In this document: positions 21,404-30,078 of the stretch, piece after piece
Position numbering within the stretch: the stretch's first letter is position 1
How the letters are laid out: the number at the start of each line of letters is the position of its first letter
From: Alteromonas pelagimontana
GTDB lineage: Bacteria > Pseudomonadota > Gammaproteobacteria > Enterobacterales > Alteromonadaceae
NCBI RefSeq assembly: GCF_002499975.2
Contig: NZ_CP052766.1
Span: 3,596,001 to 3,660,000 of the forward strand
Length of the DNA: 64,000 bases
Direction: 5' to 3'
Notes under the pieces: generated by a model
Told to the model about the DNA's origin: nothing
Database searches by the model: none
The model's input: the letters and a program-made list of their open reading frames with translations, nothing else
Program-made: the position numbers and the translations under genes

Positions 21404-21742
21404 ATGAAACTAAATAAGAAAAAGCCAGTAGCGAACACCATTGGTGCTGTGGTCATAGGATCATTCGCATCAGCCGATGTGATGGCAGAAAGTAATCCTT
21501 TTGGTATGCAGCAGCTTGAATCAGGCTATATGCAGGTAGTTGCAGAAGGTAATTGCGGCGGAAATAAAAGCGCGAAGGAAGGGAAGAGCAAGGATGAAAA
21601 AGCTGATAAAGAAGGCAAGTGCGGGGGTGAGCACAAAGCTAAAAAGGAAGGCAAGTGTGGAGGTGAAAAAGCGAAGCAGGAAGGTAAATGCGGTGAAGAT
21701 AAGGCCGAAAAGGAAGGTAAATGCGGCAGCGATACGCACTAG
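21404..21742 (+). CDS. hvfA: HvfA-type EGKCG-repeat precursor peptide (metallophore RiPP)
   Basis: 112-residue exported precursor. It has a signal peptide ending near 'DVMA', the family core 'NPFGMQQLESGYM', and a Lys/Glu/Gly-rich tail with five Cys motifs: EGNCGG, EGKCGG twice, EGKCGE and EGKCGS. One further unit reads EGKSKDE, where serine replaces the cysteine. In HvfA and bufferin families these cysteines are modified by the DUF692 enzyme encoded next and bind copper. The ATG at 21404 is chosen because of AAGGA upstream and the signal peptide. A stem-loop follows at 21753. Confidence 0.85.
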   Translation: MKLNKKKPVANTIGAVVIGSFASADVMAESNPFGMQQLESGYMQVVAEGNCGGNKSAKEGKSKDEKADKEGKCGGEHKAKKEGKCGGEKAKQEGKCGEDKAEKEGKCGSDTH

Positions 21743-21752
21743 TCTTTAAGGT

Positions 21753-21780
21753 GAGTGGCCTCTCTCGTCGTCGGCCACTC
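21753..21780 (+). terminator. Stem-loop between precursor and modifying enzyme genes
   Basis: Perfect 8-bp arms GAGTGGCC and GGCCACTC around a 12-nt loop, without a T-run. It may act as an attenuator or mRNA 3' stabiliser that keeps precursor output above that of the enzymes. Confidence 0.5.
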
Positions 21781-21816
21781 CACGTATAGATTTTATCACT
21801 GGCTATAGAGGATGCT

Positions 21817-22662
21817 ATGAACGTATTGGGTGCCGGCCTGGGCTTGCGAAGAGAAATGCTGGATGCGCTGTTGCCGGAACTGCCCGCTAGCGTGGACTTT
21901 TGGGAGGTCGCGCCAGAAAACTGGATCCCGCTGGGTGGCCGATACCAAAAGCAGCTCAACCAATGTATAAAGCAGGCTCCCTTTACAACCCACGGCTTAT
22001 CTCTTTCTATTGGCAGCCCGGATCCCCTCGATATTGACCTGATCAAATCCATAAAAAGATTTCTTGATGAGCATCAAATCGAAGTTTATAGCGAACACCT
22101 CAGCTACTGCTCCGGGCACGGCCACATGTATGATTTGATGCCCATACCATTTACCGAAGAGGCTATTAATCATGTCGTCGAGAGAATACAGCGCGTTCAG
22201 GACATTATCCAGCGACCTCTGATCATCGAGAATGTGTCTTACTATCTTGCTCCTGGTCAGGAAATGAGTGAACTGGATTTCACATTGGCGGTGCTTGAAA
22301 AATCCGGCTGCCAGCTGTTGTTGGATGTAAATAATCTTTATGTAAACAGTGTTAATCATCGTTATGATGCAAACTCGTTTTTATGCGCATTGCCTTCTGA
22401 AAAAATTGTTTATGGCCATATTGCGGGTCACTTTGATGAAGCGGAAGATTTGAAAGTAGATACTCACGGTGCAGACGTTATCGAACCTGTATGGAAATTA
22501 CTGGATGACGCTTATGCCTGCCATGGTGTCTTTCCAACCCTTTTGGAAAGAGATTTTAATGTTCCACCGTTACGTCAGTTGCTGAAAGAAGTGGAACGGA
22601 TCAAATGGTATCAGCAGAAGCATAGTCCAAGGCAGATGTCTGTTCAGGAAGTGATAGGTTGA
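21817..22662 (+). CDS. hvfB: MNIO-family (DUF692) peptide-modifying iron oxidase
   Basis: 281-residue TIM-barrel enzyme of the multinuclear non-heme iron oxidase family, which oxidises cysteines in precursor peptides to oxazolone/thioamide or thiooxazole groups. The barrel-end metal-ligand motifs are visible: 'TTHGLSLSIG', 'YSEHLSYC', 'IENVSYY', 'LLLDVNNLYVN' and 'YGHIAGH'. Start ATG 21817 follows GAGGA. It overlaps the DUF2063 gene at TTGA. The precursor directly upstream is the obvious substrate. Confidence 0.9.
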   Translation: MNVLGAGLGLRREMLDALLPELPASVDFWEVAPENWIPLGGRYQKQLNQCIKQAPFTTHGLSLSIGSPDPLDIDLIKSIKRFLDEHQIEVYSEHLSYCSGHGHMYDLMPIPFTEEAINHVVERIQRVQDIIQRPLIIENVSYYLAPGQEMSELDFTLAVLEKSGCQLLLDVNNLYVNSVNHRYDANSFLCALPSEKIVYGHIAGHFDEAEDLKVDTHGADVIEPVWKLLDDAYACHGVFPTLLERDFNVPPLRQLLKEVERIKWYQQKHSPRQMSVQEVIG

Positions 22663-23420
22663 GTCACTTCAAACAGGTACAACAAGAGTTCGTAAGCAGT
22701 ATCAGAGAACCTGAGAAATCGGCACCGGATAGTCACGATAAACAAAGAAGATTACACCTATATCAGTCGCTTTTTCTTAAGAATATAGACGGCTTTCTGC
22801 AAAACAGTTTTCCCGTGATAAACAGTATTGTAAAGCCGCAAGAATGGCAGAAGTTGGTGAGTTCTTTTTTTAAAGAACATAAATGCTGCTCACCGTACTT
22901 TGCTGAAATCAGTAAAGAATTTATTGACTATCTTTCTGTTAAACCTGAATGTCTGAAAGAAGTCCCCGGCTTTATACCTGAACTGGCTCACTATGAATGG
23001 TTGGAGCTGGATGTCAGTATACGCAAAGGTGACAACAGCATTTATGAGTGGCGTGTCGAAGAGGGGATTCCGCACAGGGTGCGCCTGTCTCGTTTGGCAG
23101 CGTTGGTTTCCTACTACTATCCCGTTCATCAAATTGCGCCATCTTTTCAGCCACAAGCCGCATCTTCTGACCCCTTTTACTACGTAGTTTATCGTAAGCC
23201 CGATGATGCAGTGTCTTTTCTGCAAATTAATGTTGCTACCGCGCTCATGCTCAACATTGTTCAAGCGGCAGACGAGGGGCTCGATAGGGCATTCATACTT
23301 AAACAGCTACAAACTTCTTTACCCCACCTTGACGCGACTTCCTTGGAAAATAGCTTTGCAGAAACATTCACGCAATTGCTGGATCACACTATCCTCTTAC
23401 CAGCCACAGAAGCGAAATAG
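22659..23420 (+). CDS. hvfC: DUF2063 partner protein of the MNIO system (HvfC-like)
   Basis: 253-residue DUF2063 protein, the usual partner of DUF692 enzymes, thought to bind the precursor and present it to the iron oxidase. The N-terminal helical domain is seen in 'LHLYQSLFLKNIDGFLQNSFPV' and 'LVSSFFKEHKCCSPYF'. The start is TTG, whose last two bases lie in the hvfB stop (TTGA), a strong coupling signal. Confidence 0.87.
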   Translation: MSHFKQVQQEFVSSIREPEKSAPDSHDKQRRLHLYQSLFLKNIDGFLQNSFPVINSIVKPQEWQKLVSSFFKEHKCCSPYFAEISKEFIDYLSVKPECLKEVPGFIPELAHYEWLELDVSIRKGDNSIYEWRVEEGIPHRVRLSRLAALVSYYYPVHQIAPSFQPQAASSDPFYYVVYRKPDDAVSFLQINVATALMLNIVQAADEGLDRAFILKQLQTSLPHLDATSLENSFAETFTQLLDHTILLPATEAK

Positions 23421-23531
23421 CGGTTATTCGATAGCCTAATGATGCGCTTGATTGCTAGAAAGGCTGTCAATCTGATTAAGTTTCGATTACCATTTACGCC
23501 CATTTTTAATGATTATACAGTTAGGTAACTA

Positions 23532-23654
23532 ATGGCTGATAACAGTGATTTTAAAGAAGCTTTCAATGGTTGGTATGTTCTGGCTATCATTGCGGTTTTA
23601 TTAGCGTTTTCTCTCTTGCATGTCATTGTAGGCTGGTTCACTTTCTGGCTGTAG
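23532..23654 (+). CDS. Small single-pass membrane protein
   Basis: 40-residue frame with a polar N-terminus (MADNSDFKEAFNGW) and one hydrophobic helix (VLAIIAVLLAFSLLHVIVGW). It lies in the gap between hvfC and apt. No strong ribosome site is visible. Coding status is inferred from the coherent membrane-protein character. Confidence 0.5.
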   Translation: MADNSDFKEAFNGWYVLAIIAVLLAFSLLHVIVGWFTFWL

Positions 23655-23675
23655 CAGCAAACCAAAGGCGTTATT

Positions 23676-24212
23676 GTGACCGCTGAGTATATTAAATCAG
23701 TCGTTAAGACTGTGCCTGATTATCCGAAACCAGGCATAATGTTTCGTGATGTGACCAGCGTACTGGAGGACCACAAAGCGTTCTCCAGCTGCATTGCATT
23801 ATTATTAGAAAAATTTAAGCCTTATAAGTTCGATAAGGTTGCCGGAACGGAAGCTAGAGGCTTTCTTTTTGGTGCGCCATTAGCAATTGAAATGGGGGTC
23901 GGCTTCGTGCCCGTTCGTAAACCTAATAAACTACCCCGAGAGGTAATAAGTGAAAGTTACGAACTGGAATACGGCATGGATACACTGGAAATTCATAGGG
24001 ACGCAATTCAGCCGGGCGATAAAGTTCTGTTGATAGACGATTTACTAGCGACCGGCGGCACCATTGCCGCGTCAGCAAAGTTAATAAGAAACCTGGGAGG
24101 TTCAGTTGAACATGCAGGGTTCGTTATTGGTTTATCCGACTTGGGTGGCGCTGAGAAACTTGCCGCAATGAATATATCTACCTATTCAATCTGCGAGTTT
24201 GCAGGCGAATAA
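23676..24212 (+). CDS. apt: Adenine phosphoribosyltransferase
   Basis: Salvages adenine to AMP using PRPP in the cytosol. It has 178 residues with the type I PRTase PRPP-binding motif '[13 protein letters not shown]' and the N-terminal '[14 protein letters not shown]' block of Apt. The start is GTG 23676. It is followed after 15 nt by dnaX, an arrangement common in gammaproteobacteria. Confidence 0.96.
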   Translation: MTAEYIKSVVKTVPDYPKPGIMFRDVTSVLEDHKAFSSCIALLLEKFKPYKFDKVAGTEARGFLFGAPLAIEMGVGFVPVRKPNKLPREVISESYELEYGMDTLEIHRDAIQPGDKVLLIDDLLATGGTIAASAKLIRNLGGSVEHAGFVIGLSDLGGAEKLAAMNISTYSICEFAGE

Positions 24213-24227
24213 GGAGCAGCAACACCG

Positions 24228-26747
24228 ATGAGTTACCAGGTATTGGCGAGAAAATGGCGTCCCGGCCGCTTTAGCGAGCTGGTAGGCCAGGATCATGTTG
24301 TGACCGCTATCGCCAATGCGTTGGATAATGATCGCTTACATCATGCTTACCTGTTCACAGGAACTCGTGGTGTGGGAAAAACCACCATCGCTCGCATTTT
24401 TTCTAAAAGTTTGAACTGTGAGGAAGGACAGGGCGCCAATCCATGCGGAAAGTGTGATACGTGTAAAGAAATTGAGCACGGCAATTACGTTGATTTGCTG
24501 GAAATTGATGCTGCCTCCAGAACCAAAGTGGAAGATACCCGTGAATTATTGGATAACGTACAATATAAGCCGACGCGGGGCCGCTTCAAAGTCTATCTGA
24601 TTGATGAAGTGCACATGCTGTCTAAACACAGTTTCAACGCACTGCTGAAAACCTTGGAGGAGCCGCCTCCGCATGTAAAGTTTTTGCTGGCGACGACAGA
24701 TCCGCAAAAATTACCTGTTACTATTCTCTCTCGCTGCTTGCAGTTTAATCTTAAAGCGCTTTCTCGGGAACAAATTACCGGGCAGTTACAATACGTATTG
24801 CAGCAGGAAGCAATTCCCTTTGAGGAGCCAGCTCTCGCGTTACTTGCCCGTGCTGCACAGGGAAGTATGCGTGATGCATTAAGTTTGACAGATCAAGCCA
24901 TCGCACAAGGCGATAATCGCATTTCAACCGCTATCGTTACCGATATGCTGGGTCTGATGGATCGTCACCAGTTGCTAAAGCTGTTGTATGCTGTCGTACA
25001 GAAAAAGCCTCATGATCTTATGGAAATCGTGGCGCAGATGGCGGAACAATCGCCGGATTATAATCAATTACTCGCTGAACTTAGTAGTTTGCTGCATCAG
25101 ATTGCACTTACTCAATGGGTGCCTGATGTTTGTAAACTCGAAACTACATCGGCCAAGGCAATCTATCAATTAGCAAAGCAAGTACCGGCAGAGCAGGTCC
25201 AGTTGCTTTACCAGATTGCGTTGCAAGGCAGGAAAGACATGCCTTATGCCGCCGAGGGACGCAGTGGACTGGAAATGACACTGCTACGGATGATGTCGTT
25301 TGCGCCAACTGCGCCTGTCAAAGATCCGGAACACGTTATTGCGGAGCAGGCACCTGCAGCAGTCTTGCCTCAGCATGAAGAAATGCCTGATGAGGACGAT
25401 GTTGATGGTTCACGTGCTGAAACTGCCGGTGCCGGTGACGAAACAGATAATTTCAGCATAAAAAAACTTGCCGAGGAACAAGCGGCAATTGAACAGCAGG
25501 CTGGGCAGTACCGTGTTTCATCAAATGTCCCTCGTCCGGTAGAAGCTGAATCAGAAGGACAAAATACCGCCGAGCCGTTTAATGATTCAGATGATGCGGC
25601 CGAAGAGCCTGCGAACATGGCACTTCGTGATATTCCACCTTTTGATAATACACCTGATTACGCCGAAGATTACTTTTCCATTGACGACCCTTCTCCTTTT
25701 CAAGAAAGCTATCAAGGTCAACAGGAGGAGAATGTATCGGCTGAGTCTGAGGCGTCATCCCAATCAGCACCTGATGATGACAGTGCTGGTAGTTTATCCT
25801 CAATGGAGGAAATGCTGGCATTGCGTCAGCGTCTGAAGCGAAGTCGTGGGGAGGCGTCAGACTCTTCGGTAAAAAAGTCTGACAAAGTCACCGAAGTTGC
25901 TCGCGATATTCGCAGGCAACCAGCAAAGTCGCACTTCGATCAAGCAAAATCAGCGTCGCCAGCGGTTCCTGTCGTTGAAAAGCCGGAACGTAAGGAAGCT
26001 CAGAAGGCTCTAAAAGAAGCCAACCCTACACCTGTCGATTCTACTCCTGATGATAAGAATGATGTTCCACCTTGGGTAATGGAAGGTATACCCGATAATG
26101 TTGACTCAGGGCCTGGTTATTCTCAGGTCAATTCTCCTGTGGATGGACGAGGGGCATCAACAACGTTTGCGACTACTACCAAACCCAATCCTTCGGTAAA
26201 TGCCATTGAGCCAGACGCTCCTATGGTAGCCAGCGCTTCCGACGTTGCAGAGGCAGGGGCGCGGGTTACTGTTGAGATTTCGGTAAACCCCGAAAGTACA
26301 GACACACCAGTATCACTTGAGCAAGGTTCGCTACCCGCTTATCTACCTAACGGAAAAAAACTGCTCGAGGCTAGTCAGATTGATGAGTGGAGTCATCTCA
26401 TATCACAGATGCCAGTGGCTGGATTAGTTAAACAGATCGTATTGCACTCTGCATTTTCTCAACAAGGAAGTGCAGTGACACTTGAATTAGACGCCAGTCA
26501 GTCTCATTTACTCAATGATGGAGCCGTAGCACAGGTGAATCAGGCGCTGAACCAGGTTTTGGGAATGGACGTAACGCTGAATATTGAAAAAGGCGAACCG
26601 CAGCAAACACCTTTTTCACTGCAACAGCAAATTAATGAAATGCGACAACATTACGCACAACAGGTTGTGGCATCTGATGAATCATTTCAGTCTTTACTGA
26701 CAACTTTTAATGCCTCTGTGCTCCCTGACACAGTGAAAGCACGGTAG
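24228..26747 (+). CDS. dnaX: DNA polymerase III subunits tau/gamma
   Basis: Clamp-loader ATPase and replisome organiser. It is 839 residues. Domains I-III carry Walker A GTRGVGKT (about 45-52), the zinc-knuckle cysteines 'CGKCDTC' and the DEVH box. A long, acidic, low-complexity linker (about 370-680) precedes the C-terminal tau domain that contacts the polymerase. A slippery A AAA AAA at 25460-25466 could give a shorter gamma form by -1 frameshifting, ending at TGA 25490. Confidence 0.97.
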   Translation: MSYQVLARKWRPGRFSELVGQDHVVTAIANALDNDRLHHAYLFTGTRGVGKTTIARIFSKSLNCEEGQGANPCGKCDTCKEIEHGNYVDLLEIDAASRTKVEDTRELLDNVQYKPTRGRFKVYLIDEVHMLSKHSFNALLKTLEEPPPHVKFLLATTDPQKLPVTILSRCLQFNLKALSREQITGQLQYVLQQEAIPFEEPALALLARAAQGSMRDALSLTDQAIAQGDNRISTAIVTDMLGLMDRHQLLKLLYAVVQKKPHDLMEIVAQMAEQSPDYNQLLAELSSLLHQIALTQWVPDVCKLETTSAKAIYQLAKQVPAEQVQLLYQIALQGRKDMPYAAEGRSGLEMTLLRMMSFAPTAPVKDPEHVIAEQAPAAVLPQHEEMPDEDDVDGSRAETAGAGDETDNFSIKKLAEEQAAIEQQAGQYRVSSNVPRPVEAESEGQNTAEPFNDSDDAAEEPANMALRDIPPFDNTPDYAEDYFSIDDPSPFQESYQGQQEENVSAESEASSQSAPDDDSAGSLSSMEEMLALRQRLKRSRGEASDSSVKKSDKVTEVARDIRRQPAKSHFDQAKSASPAVPVVEKPERKEAQKALKEANPTPVDSTPDDKNDVPPWVMEGIPDNVDSGPGYSQVNSPVDGRGASTTFATTTKPNPSVNAIEPDAPMVASASDVAEAGARVTVEISVNPESTDTPVSLEQGSLPAYLPNGKKLLEASQIDEWSHLISQMPVAGLVKQIVLHSAFSQQGSAVTLELDASQSHLLNDGAVAQVNQALNQVLGMDVTLNIEKGEPQQTPFSLQQQINEMRQHYAQQVVASDESFQSLLTTFNASVLPDTVKAR
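25460..25492 (+). promoter_or_regulatory. Candidate programmed -1 frameshift site in dnaX
   Basis: The heptamer A AAA AAA is in the correct phase (codons 412-413 are AAA AAA). It is followed by a 6-bp hairpin, TTGCCG/CGGCAA at 25468-25488. A -1 slip reads eight more codons and stops at TGA 25490-25492, giving about 421 residues, close to E. coli gamma (431). The hairpin is nearer the slippery site than in E. coli, and I see no upstream Shine-Dalgarno stimulator. Confidence 0.55.
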
Positions 26748-26789
26748 CAGTAGGCTGAATTATTTACTTAACGAATAGCGAGAAAAAGT

Positions 26790-27116
26790 ATGTTTAAAGG
26801 TGGAATGGGCAATATCATGAAGCAGGCGCAGCAAATGCAGGAGCGCATGCAAAAGATGCAGGAAGAACTGGCTAACGTTGAAGTAACGGGGCAGGCCGGG
26901 GCCGGTATGGTTAAAATTACAATGACTTGCAACCATAACATTCGCCGAGTCGATATCGATCCTTCCTTAATGGAAGACGATAAAGATATGCTGGAAGATT
27001 TGATCGCCGCGGCCTTTAACGATGGCGTTCGTCGCGTACAGGAAACCAGCAAAGAAAAAATGGGTGATGTCACTGGGGGCATGCCATTACCTCCAGGTTT
27101 CAAAATGCCGTTTTAA
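26790..27116 (+). CDS. ybaB: YbaB/EbfC nucleoid-associated protein
   Basis: 108-residue dimeric DNA-binding protein. It has the family pattern of a Gln/Met-rich N-terminal helix ('[18 protein letters not shown]'), '[14 protein letters not shown]' and '[15 protein letters not shown]'. It follows dnaX as usual, but the expected next gene, recR, is not present. Confidence 0.95.
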   Translation: MFKGGMGNIMKQAQQMQERMQKMQEELANVEVTGQAGAGMVKITMTCNHNIRRVDIDPSLMEDDKDMLEDLIAAAFNDGVRRVQETSKEKMGDVTGGMPLPPGFKMPF

Positions 27117-27194
27117 GCAAAAAGCCCCGTATTCATTGGTCTCTAGCAGTTTGAAAAGTGATGGGGTCAAGCAGGGGGCAAGTGATATATATGA

Positions 27195-27224
27195 AAAAGC
27201 TCTGGTTGCTACCAGAGCTTTTTT
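27195..27224 (+). terminator. Terminator downstream of ybaB
   Basis: Perfect 12-bp stem AAAAGCTCTGGT / ACCAGAGCTTTT with loop TGCT and a T-run. It ends the dnaX-ybaB transcript 80 bp after ybaB. Confidence 0.85.
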
Positions 27225-27248
27225 GATTCAAGATTCGAGTGATAGTCT

Positions 27249-28094
27249 TTAAGCGGCTGGACTCTGGTAAATATTGTTGACGAACGTACACTCTTCAAAG
27301 CCATGCGGAAACACTTGTTCGCGTTTGATATATTTGAGACCTATCATTGTTTCAATCTGCACTACCTTGTCTTTCACGAGGACTACGAGTCCACAATGGC
27401 TATCGTCTCCCTCTTCGAGTTGTTCTCTGAATTGAACTGTCCGATCCCGAAGCGCTGCAACTTTAGCTTTAGTTTGAGCGATGAAACCATTATGGTCAGA
27501 CTGCTCATACTTCCTAATGAAGAACATGTAGTCAGAGATCGTTTCGAGCGATTCATATTCAGCCATTTGTGCCTGAGTTTTTATCGATAGTATCTTGTGC
27601 TGAGCAATAGCTCTAAGTTCTTTAAACTCATTCGATGAGTGATTGGTAATAAAACTTTGATAGTCAGTAATAGAGTTGAGCTGCTGGAGTTCTCTATTCG
27701 CTTCTTCAAGTTTTAGTTTACTCAAAAGCCCTCGCGCTTTAGCAAGAAGATCTTTTCGAGTGGAATTTCTGGGGTCGCTCAAGAATTCCTTAGCTTCTTT
27801 CGAAGAAGATATCGACAAGAAATTTTTTTCAACTGCTTTAGCGTGCTGCTCTTCCGCTAGCTTCATTCTCGCTTTCTTAAGCTCAGCCAAGAGCAGTTCA
27901 GCTTCATTCACTAGTCCGGCAGGATCGTTGTCTTTGTATCTCCGAATGAACCATTCCAAACCAGCTTCGTCATTTTTATTGTAATTGAAATGACTTTCTT
28001 GTTTTTCAGAATCTTGAGCAAAGGCATGATTTATTAGCGGGAAGATTGATAGACAAATAGCAATTGCTGAAATGCGAAGGAGTCGAAATGACAT
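27249..28094 (-). CDS. Exported helical protein of unknown function
   Basis: 281 residues with a signal peptide (cleavage near 'AFAQ'). A mostly alpha-helical, Lys/Glu-rich body has repeated helices of the form 'YxxFIRKYxxxDxxGF' at about residues 47-62 and 185-205 ('LEWFIRRYKDNDPAGL' and 'YMFFIRKYEQSDHNGF'). These suggest internal duplication. The family is not recognised. It sits at the presumed island edge and could be core or cargo. Confidence 0.6.
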   Translation of the reverse strand: MSFRLLRISAIAICLSIFPLINHAFAQDSEKQESHFNYNKNDEAGLEWFIRRYKDNDPAGLVNEAELLLAELKKARMKLAEEQHAKAVEKNFLSISSSKEAKEFLSDPRNSTRKDLLAKARGLLSKLKLEEANRELQQLNSITDYQSFITNHSSNEFKELRAIAQHKILSIKTQAQMAEYESLETISDYMFFIRKYEQSDHNGFIAQTKAKVAALRDRTVQFREQLEEGDDSHCGLVVLVKDKVVQIETMIGLKYIKREQVFPHGFEECTFVNNIYQSPAA

Positions 28095-28318
28095 GTGAAA
28101 CTTTCCTTAGTTTTAAATTTTTATTACTCAAACTTTTAATCAGAAGTCTACCAAAAGCTTGTAGCGCGGAGTAGGGGGATGATTGAGAGAATTGAATTTT
28201 GTGCGGAATAAGTGAGTTAGGTAATTAATTTGACGGCAAGGAGAATAACTACTTTTACTTTTCTACTAATCTAATTTTAGGGACTGACATAGCTGTACAG
28301 CCCCTATTTTTCTTACGG

Positions 28319-29608
28319 TCAGTAGTTTTGCCCCAGCTTTTTTGCCAACTGGGCTATATAGTCAGGGTTGTCTTCAGGTATCCACTTTCCGTATATCGTC
28401 GCTATCATATTTGTATTCGCATGGCCCATTTGACTTGCTAGCCAAGCTTCGTTGCATCCTGCTGTAAGCATCCTACTCGCATATGTATGTCGAAGTTGAT
28501 AAGCAGCGCGGTAAGAGACACCTGCTTCTCTCAACCACTTTTCCCATTGCTTGGGGGCAGTTGTAAGTTCTGGTCTTTTGTAAGGCTGATTAGCTCTTCC
28601 TAAGAAGACTCTTCGTCTTTTGACGATATCAAATTTGCCGTATTTGTAATGAATTTTATCAGTTACTGGCGGAAGAGCTGCCGACTCATCCTTCATTTCT
28701 TCTAGCACCGCTAATGCTGCTGGAAGAAGCTCTACCACACGGTAGCCGCTTTTGGTTTTTGGCGGTTTTAGCTTTCCTTTTCTCGTGAGGTTGTATTTAA
28801 CAGTAATTCTCTTGTTTTCCAGATCAACGTCTTCCCATGCCAGCGCCTTCAGTTCACCGTGCCGAAGTCCTGTCCAGGCTAGGAATTTAACCATCTGTCT
28901 AACTGATGGGACATGGATTGTGGCGAGGAGGCAGTCTAGCTCAGCCACAGTGAAAGGCTTAACGTAACGATCATAATACTCTAAATTAAGGTCGTCCTTC
29001 TTCAACTGAGGTACTAATCTCATGGGGTTTTCTTTCAGGTGACCTTCTTCAACGGCATAATCTAGCACTCTTCGTAGCGTACTGCTGTACTCGTTTACTG
29101 TCGTTACTGTGCAACCAGCAAACTTCGTTTTGCTATTGCCTTGTACGCTCTTTTTTCTTAAATCTTTAAGGACTGTCTTAGTAAGATGTCCAAGTGGCTT
29201 CGAGGCGAGTCTATAGTGCGAGAGCCAATTAAGAGCTGTATTAAGTTTCTCTCTAATTGAGTCGGAGAGTACCGAATCATTTTCTTCTACATAGCTTTTG
29301 AAGCAAGCTTCTACAGTGATCGGCGAGCCTGGGTTGCGTGCATTAGTGGGGAAGTGCTTAGACCAAAATTCTTCCTCATCATACTTAAACAAGCCATTTG
29401 CGATGTCCTGTTTTATGTTACGCAGCCTGTCAATAGCAATCTCAATATTATCCAGGTTTGGCGGATAGCCAAGCGACTTTCGAGTATGTCGAAGTTGACC
29501 TGGAAGCTTAAATTGCAAACGTAGGCTGCCATTGTGGATTGATACCCCTTTTGCTGCGTCTAATGCGACTTTAATAGGGTCATTTTCGTTAGTTAGGGCC
29601 TGAGACAT
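28319..29608 (-). CDS. Tyrosine recombinase (phage-type integrase)
   Basis: 429-residue site-specific recombinase. An N-terminal arm-binding and SAM-like core-binding domain precedes the catalytic domain. That domain has Arg I in 'TGLRHGELKALAW', the 'LRHTYASRML' box, His in 'QMGHANTNM' and Tyr in 'TIYGKW'. Catalytic residues look intact, so the enzyme could be active. It overlaps the upstream helix-turn-helix gene (TAATG), forming an int-xis type pair that would move the island. Confidence 0.93.
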   Translation of the reverse strand: MSQALTNENDPIKVALDAAKGVSIHNGSLRLQFKLPGQLRHTRKSLGYPPNLDNIEIAIDRLRNIKQDIANGLFKYDEEEFWSKHFPTNARNPGSPITVEACFKSYVEENDSVLSDSIREKLNTALNWLSHYRLASKPLGHLTKTVLKDLRKKSVQGNSKTKFAGCTVTTVNEYSSTLRRVLDYAVEEGHLKENPMRLVPQLKKDDLNLEYYDRYVKPFTVAELDCLLATIHVPSVRQMVKFLAWTGLRHGELKALAWEDVDLENKRITVKYNLTRKGKLKPPKTKSGYRVVELLPAALAVLEEMKDESAALPPVTDKIHYKYGKFDIVKRRRVFLGRANQPYKRPELTTAPKQWEKWLREAGVSYRAAYQLRHTYASRMLTAGCNEAWLASQMGHANTNMIATIYGKWIPEDNPDYIAQLAKKLGQNY

Positions 29609-29901
29609 TACATAAACTTCCTAAAATTTGTTACATTTACAGAGATGGCGTGACCTTTTTTAGCCTGCTTCCACACTTTGCCTTTTGGCATAGGCTTCTT
29701 CGTACTTTTAAGTCGCTGACGAACTGCGCTTACGCTTTTCCCGAGTTCAGCTGCGGCTTCTTCTAAAGTTAGCCACTGGTTTTGAGGTTTTTTGAGCTTC
29801 GCAAGCTCTGTTTCTAGGAAAGCGATCTTATTCAGAATCCATTCAATCTTTTCAGGGTTGTCCATTACCTCGGCAATATTTATGCTAGCTGGGTTGGTCA
29901 A
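29608..29901 (-). CDS. Small helix-turn-helix protein, excisionase-like
   Basis: 97 residues. An N-terminal helical segment leads to a helix-turn-helix ('LTLEEAAAELGKSVSAVRQRL') and a basic tail. Size, HTH and position directly before the integrase, with a 1-nt overlap, fit an excisionase or recombination directionality factor. A perfect 16-bp palindrome lies 33 bp upstream of its start and may be its own operator. Confidence 0.65.
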   Translation of the reverse strand: MTNPASINIAEVMDNPEKIEWILNKIAFLETELAKLKKPQNQWLTLEEAAAELGKSVSAVRQRLKSTKKPMPKGKVWKQAKKGHAISVNVTNFRKFM

Positions 29902-29933
29902 AGCTTTTTTCTCTTTGTTTATAAACCTGATAT

Positions 29934-29949
29934 CAGGTTACAAAACAAA
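29934..29949. promoter_or_regulatory. 16-bp palindrome upstream of the excisionase-like gene
   Basis: AACCTGATATCAGGTT is perfectly palindromic and sits in the promoter region of the minus-strand gene pair. Candidate operator or recombination-factor binding site. Confidence 0.5.
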
Positions 29950-30078
29950 AAAAATTTTCAGAAAAATTACGTGCTTTTGTGTATGCCTTTTAGATATATA
30001 AGGTTGATATACTGGCATAAGCAGCATTTAAGCTTTTCTGTCAGTTCTATACCGGAATTACGCAATCAGTCCTTGCTT

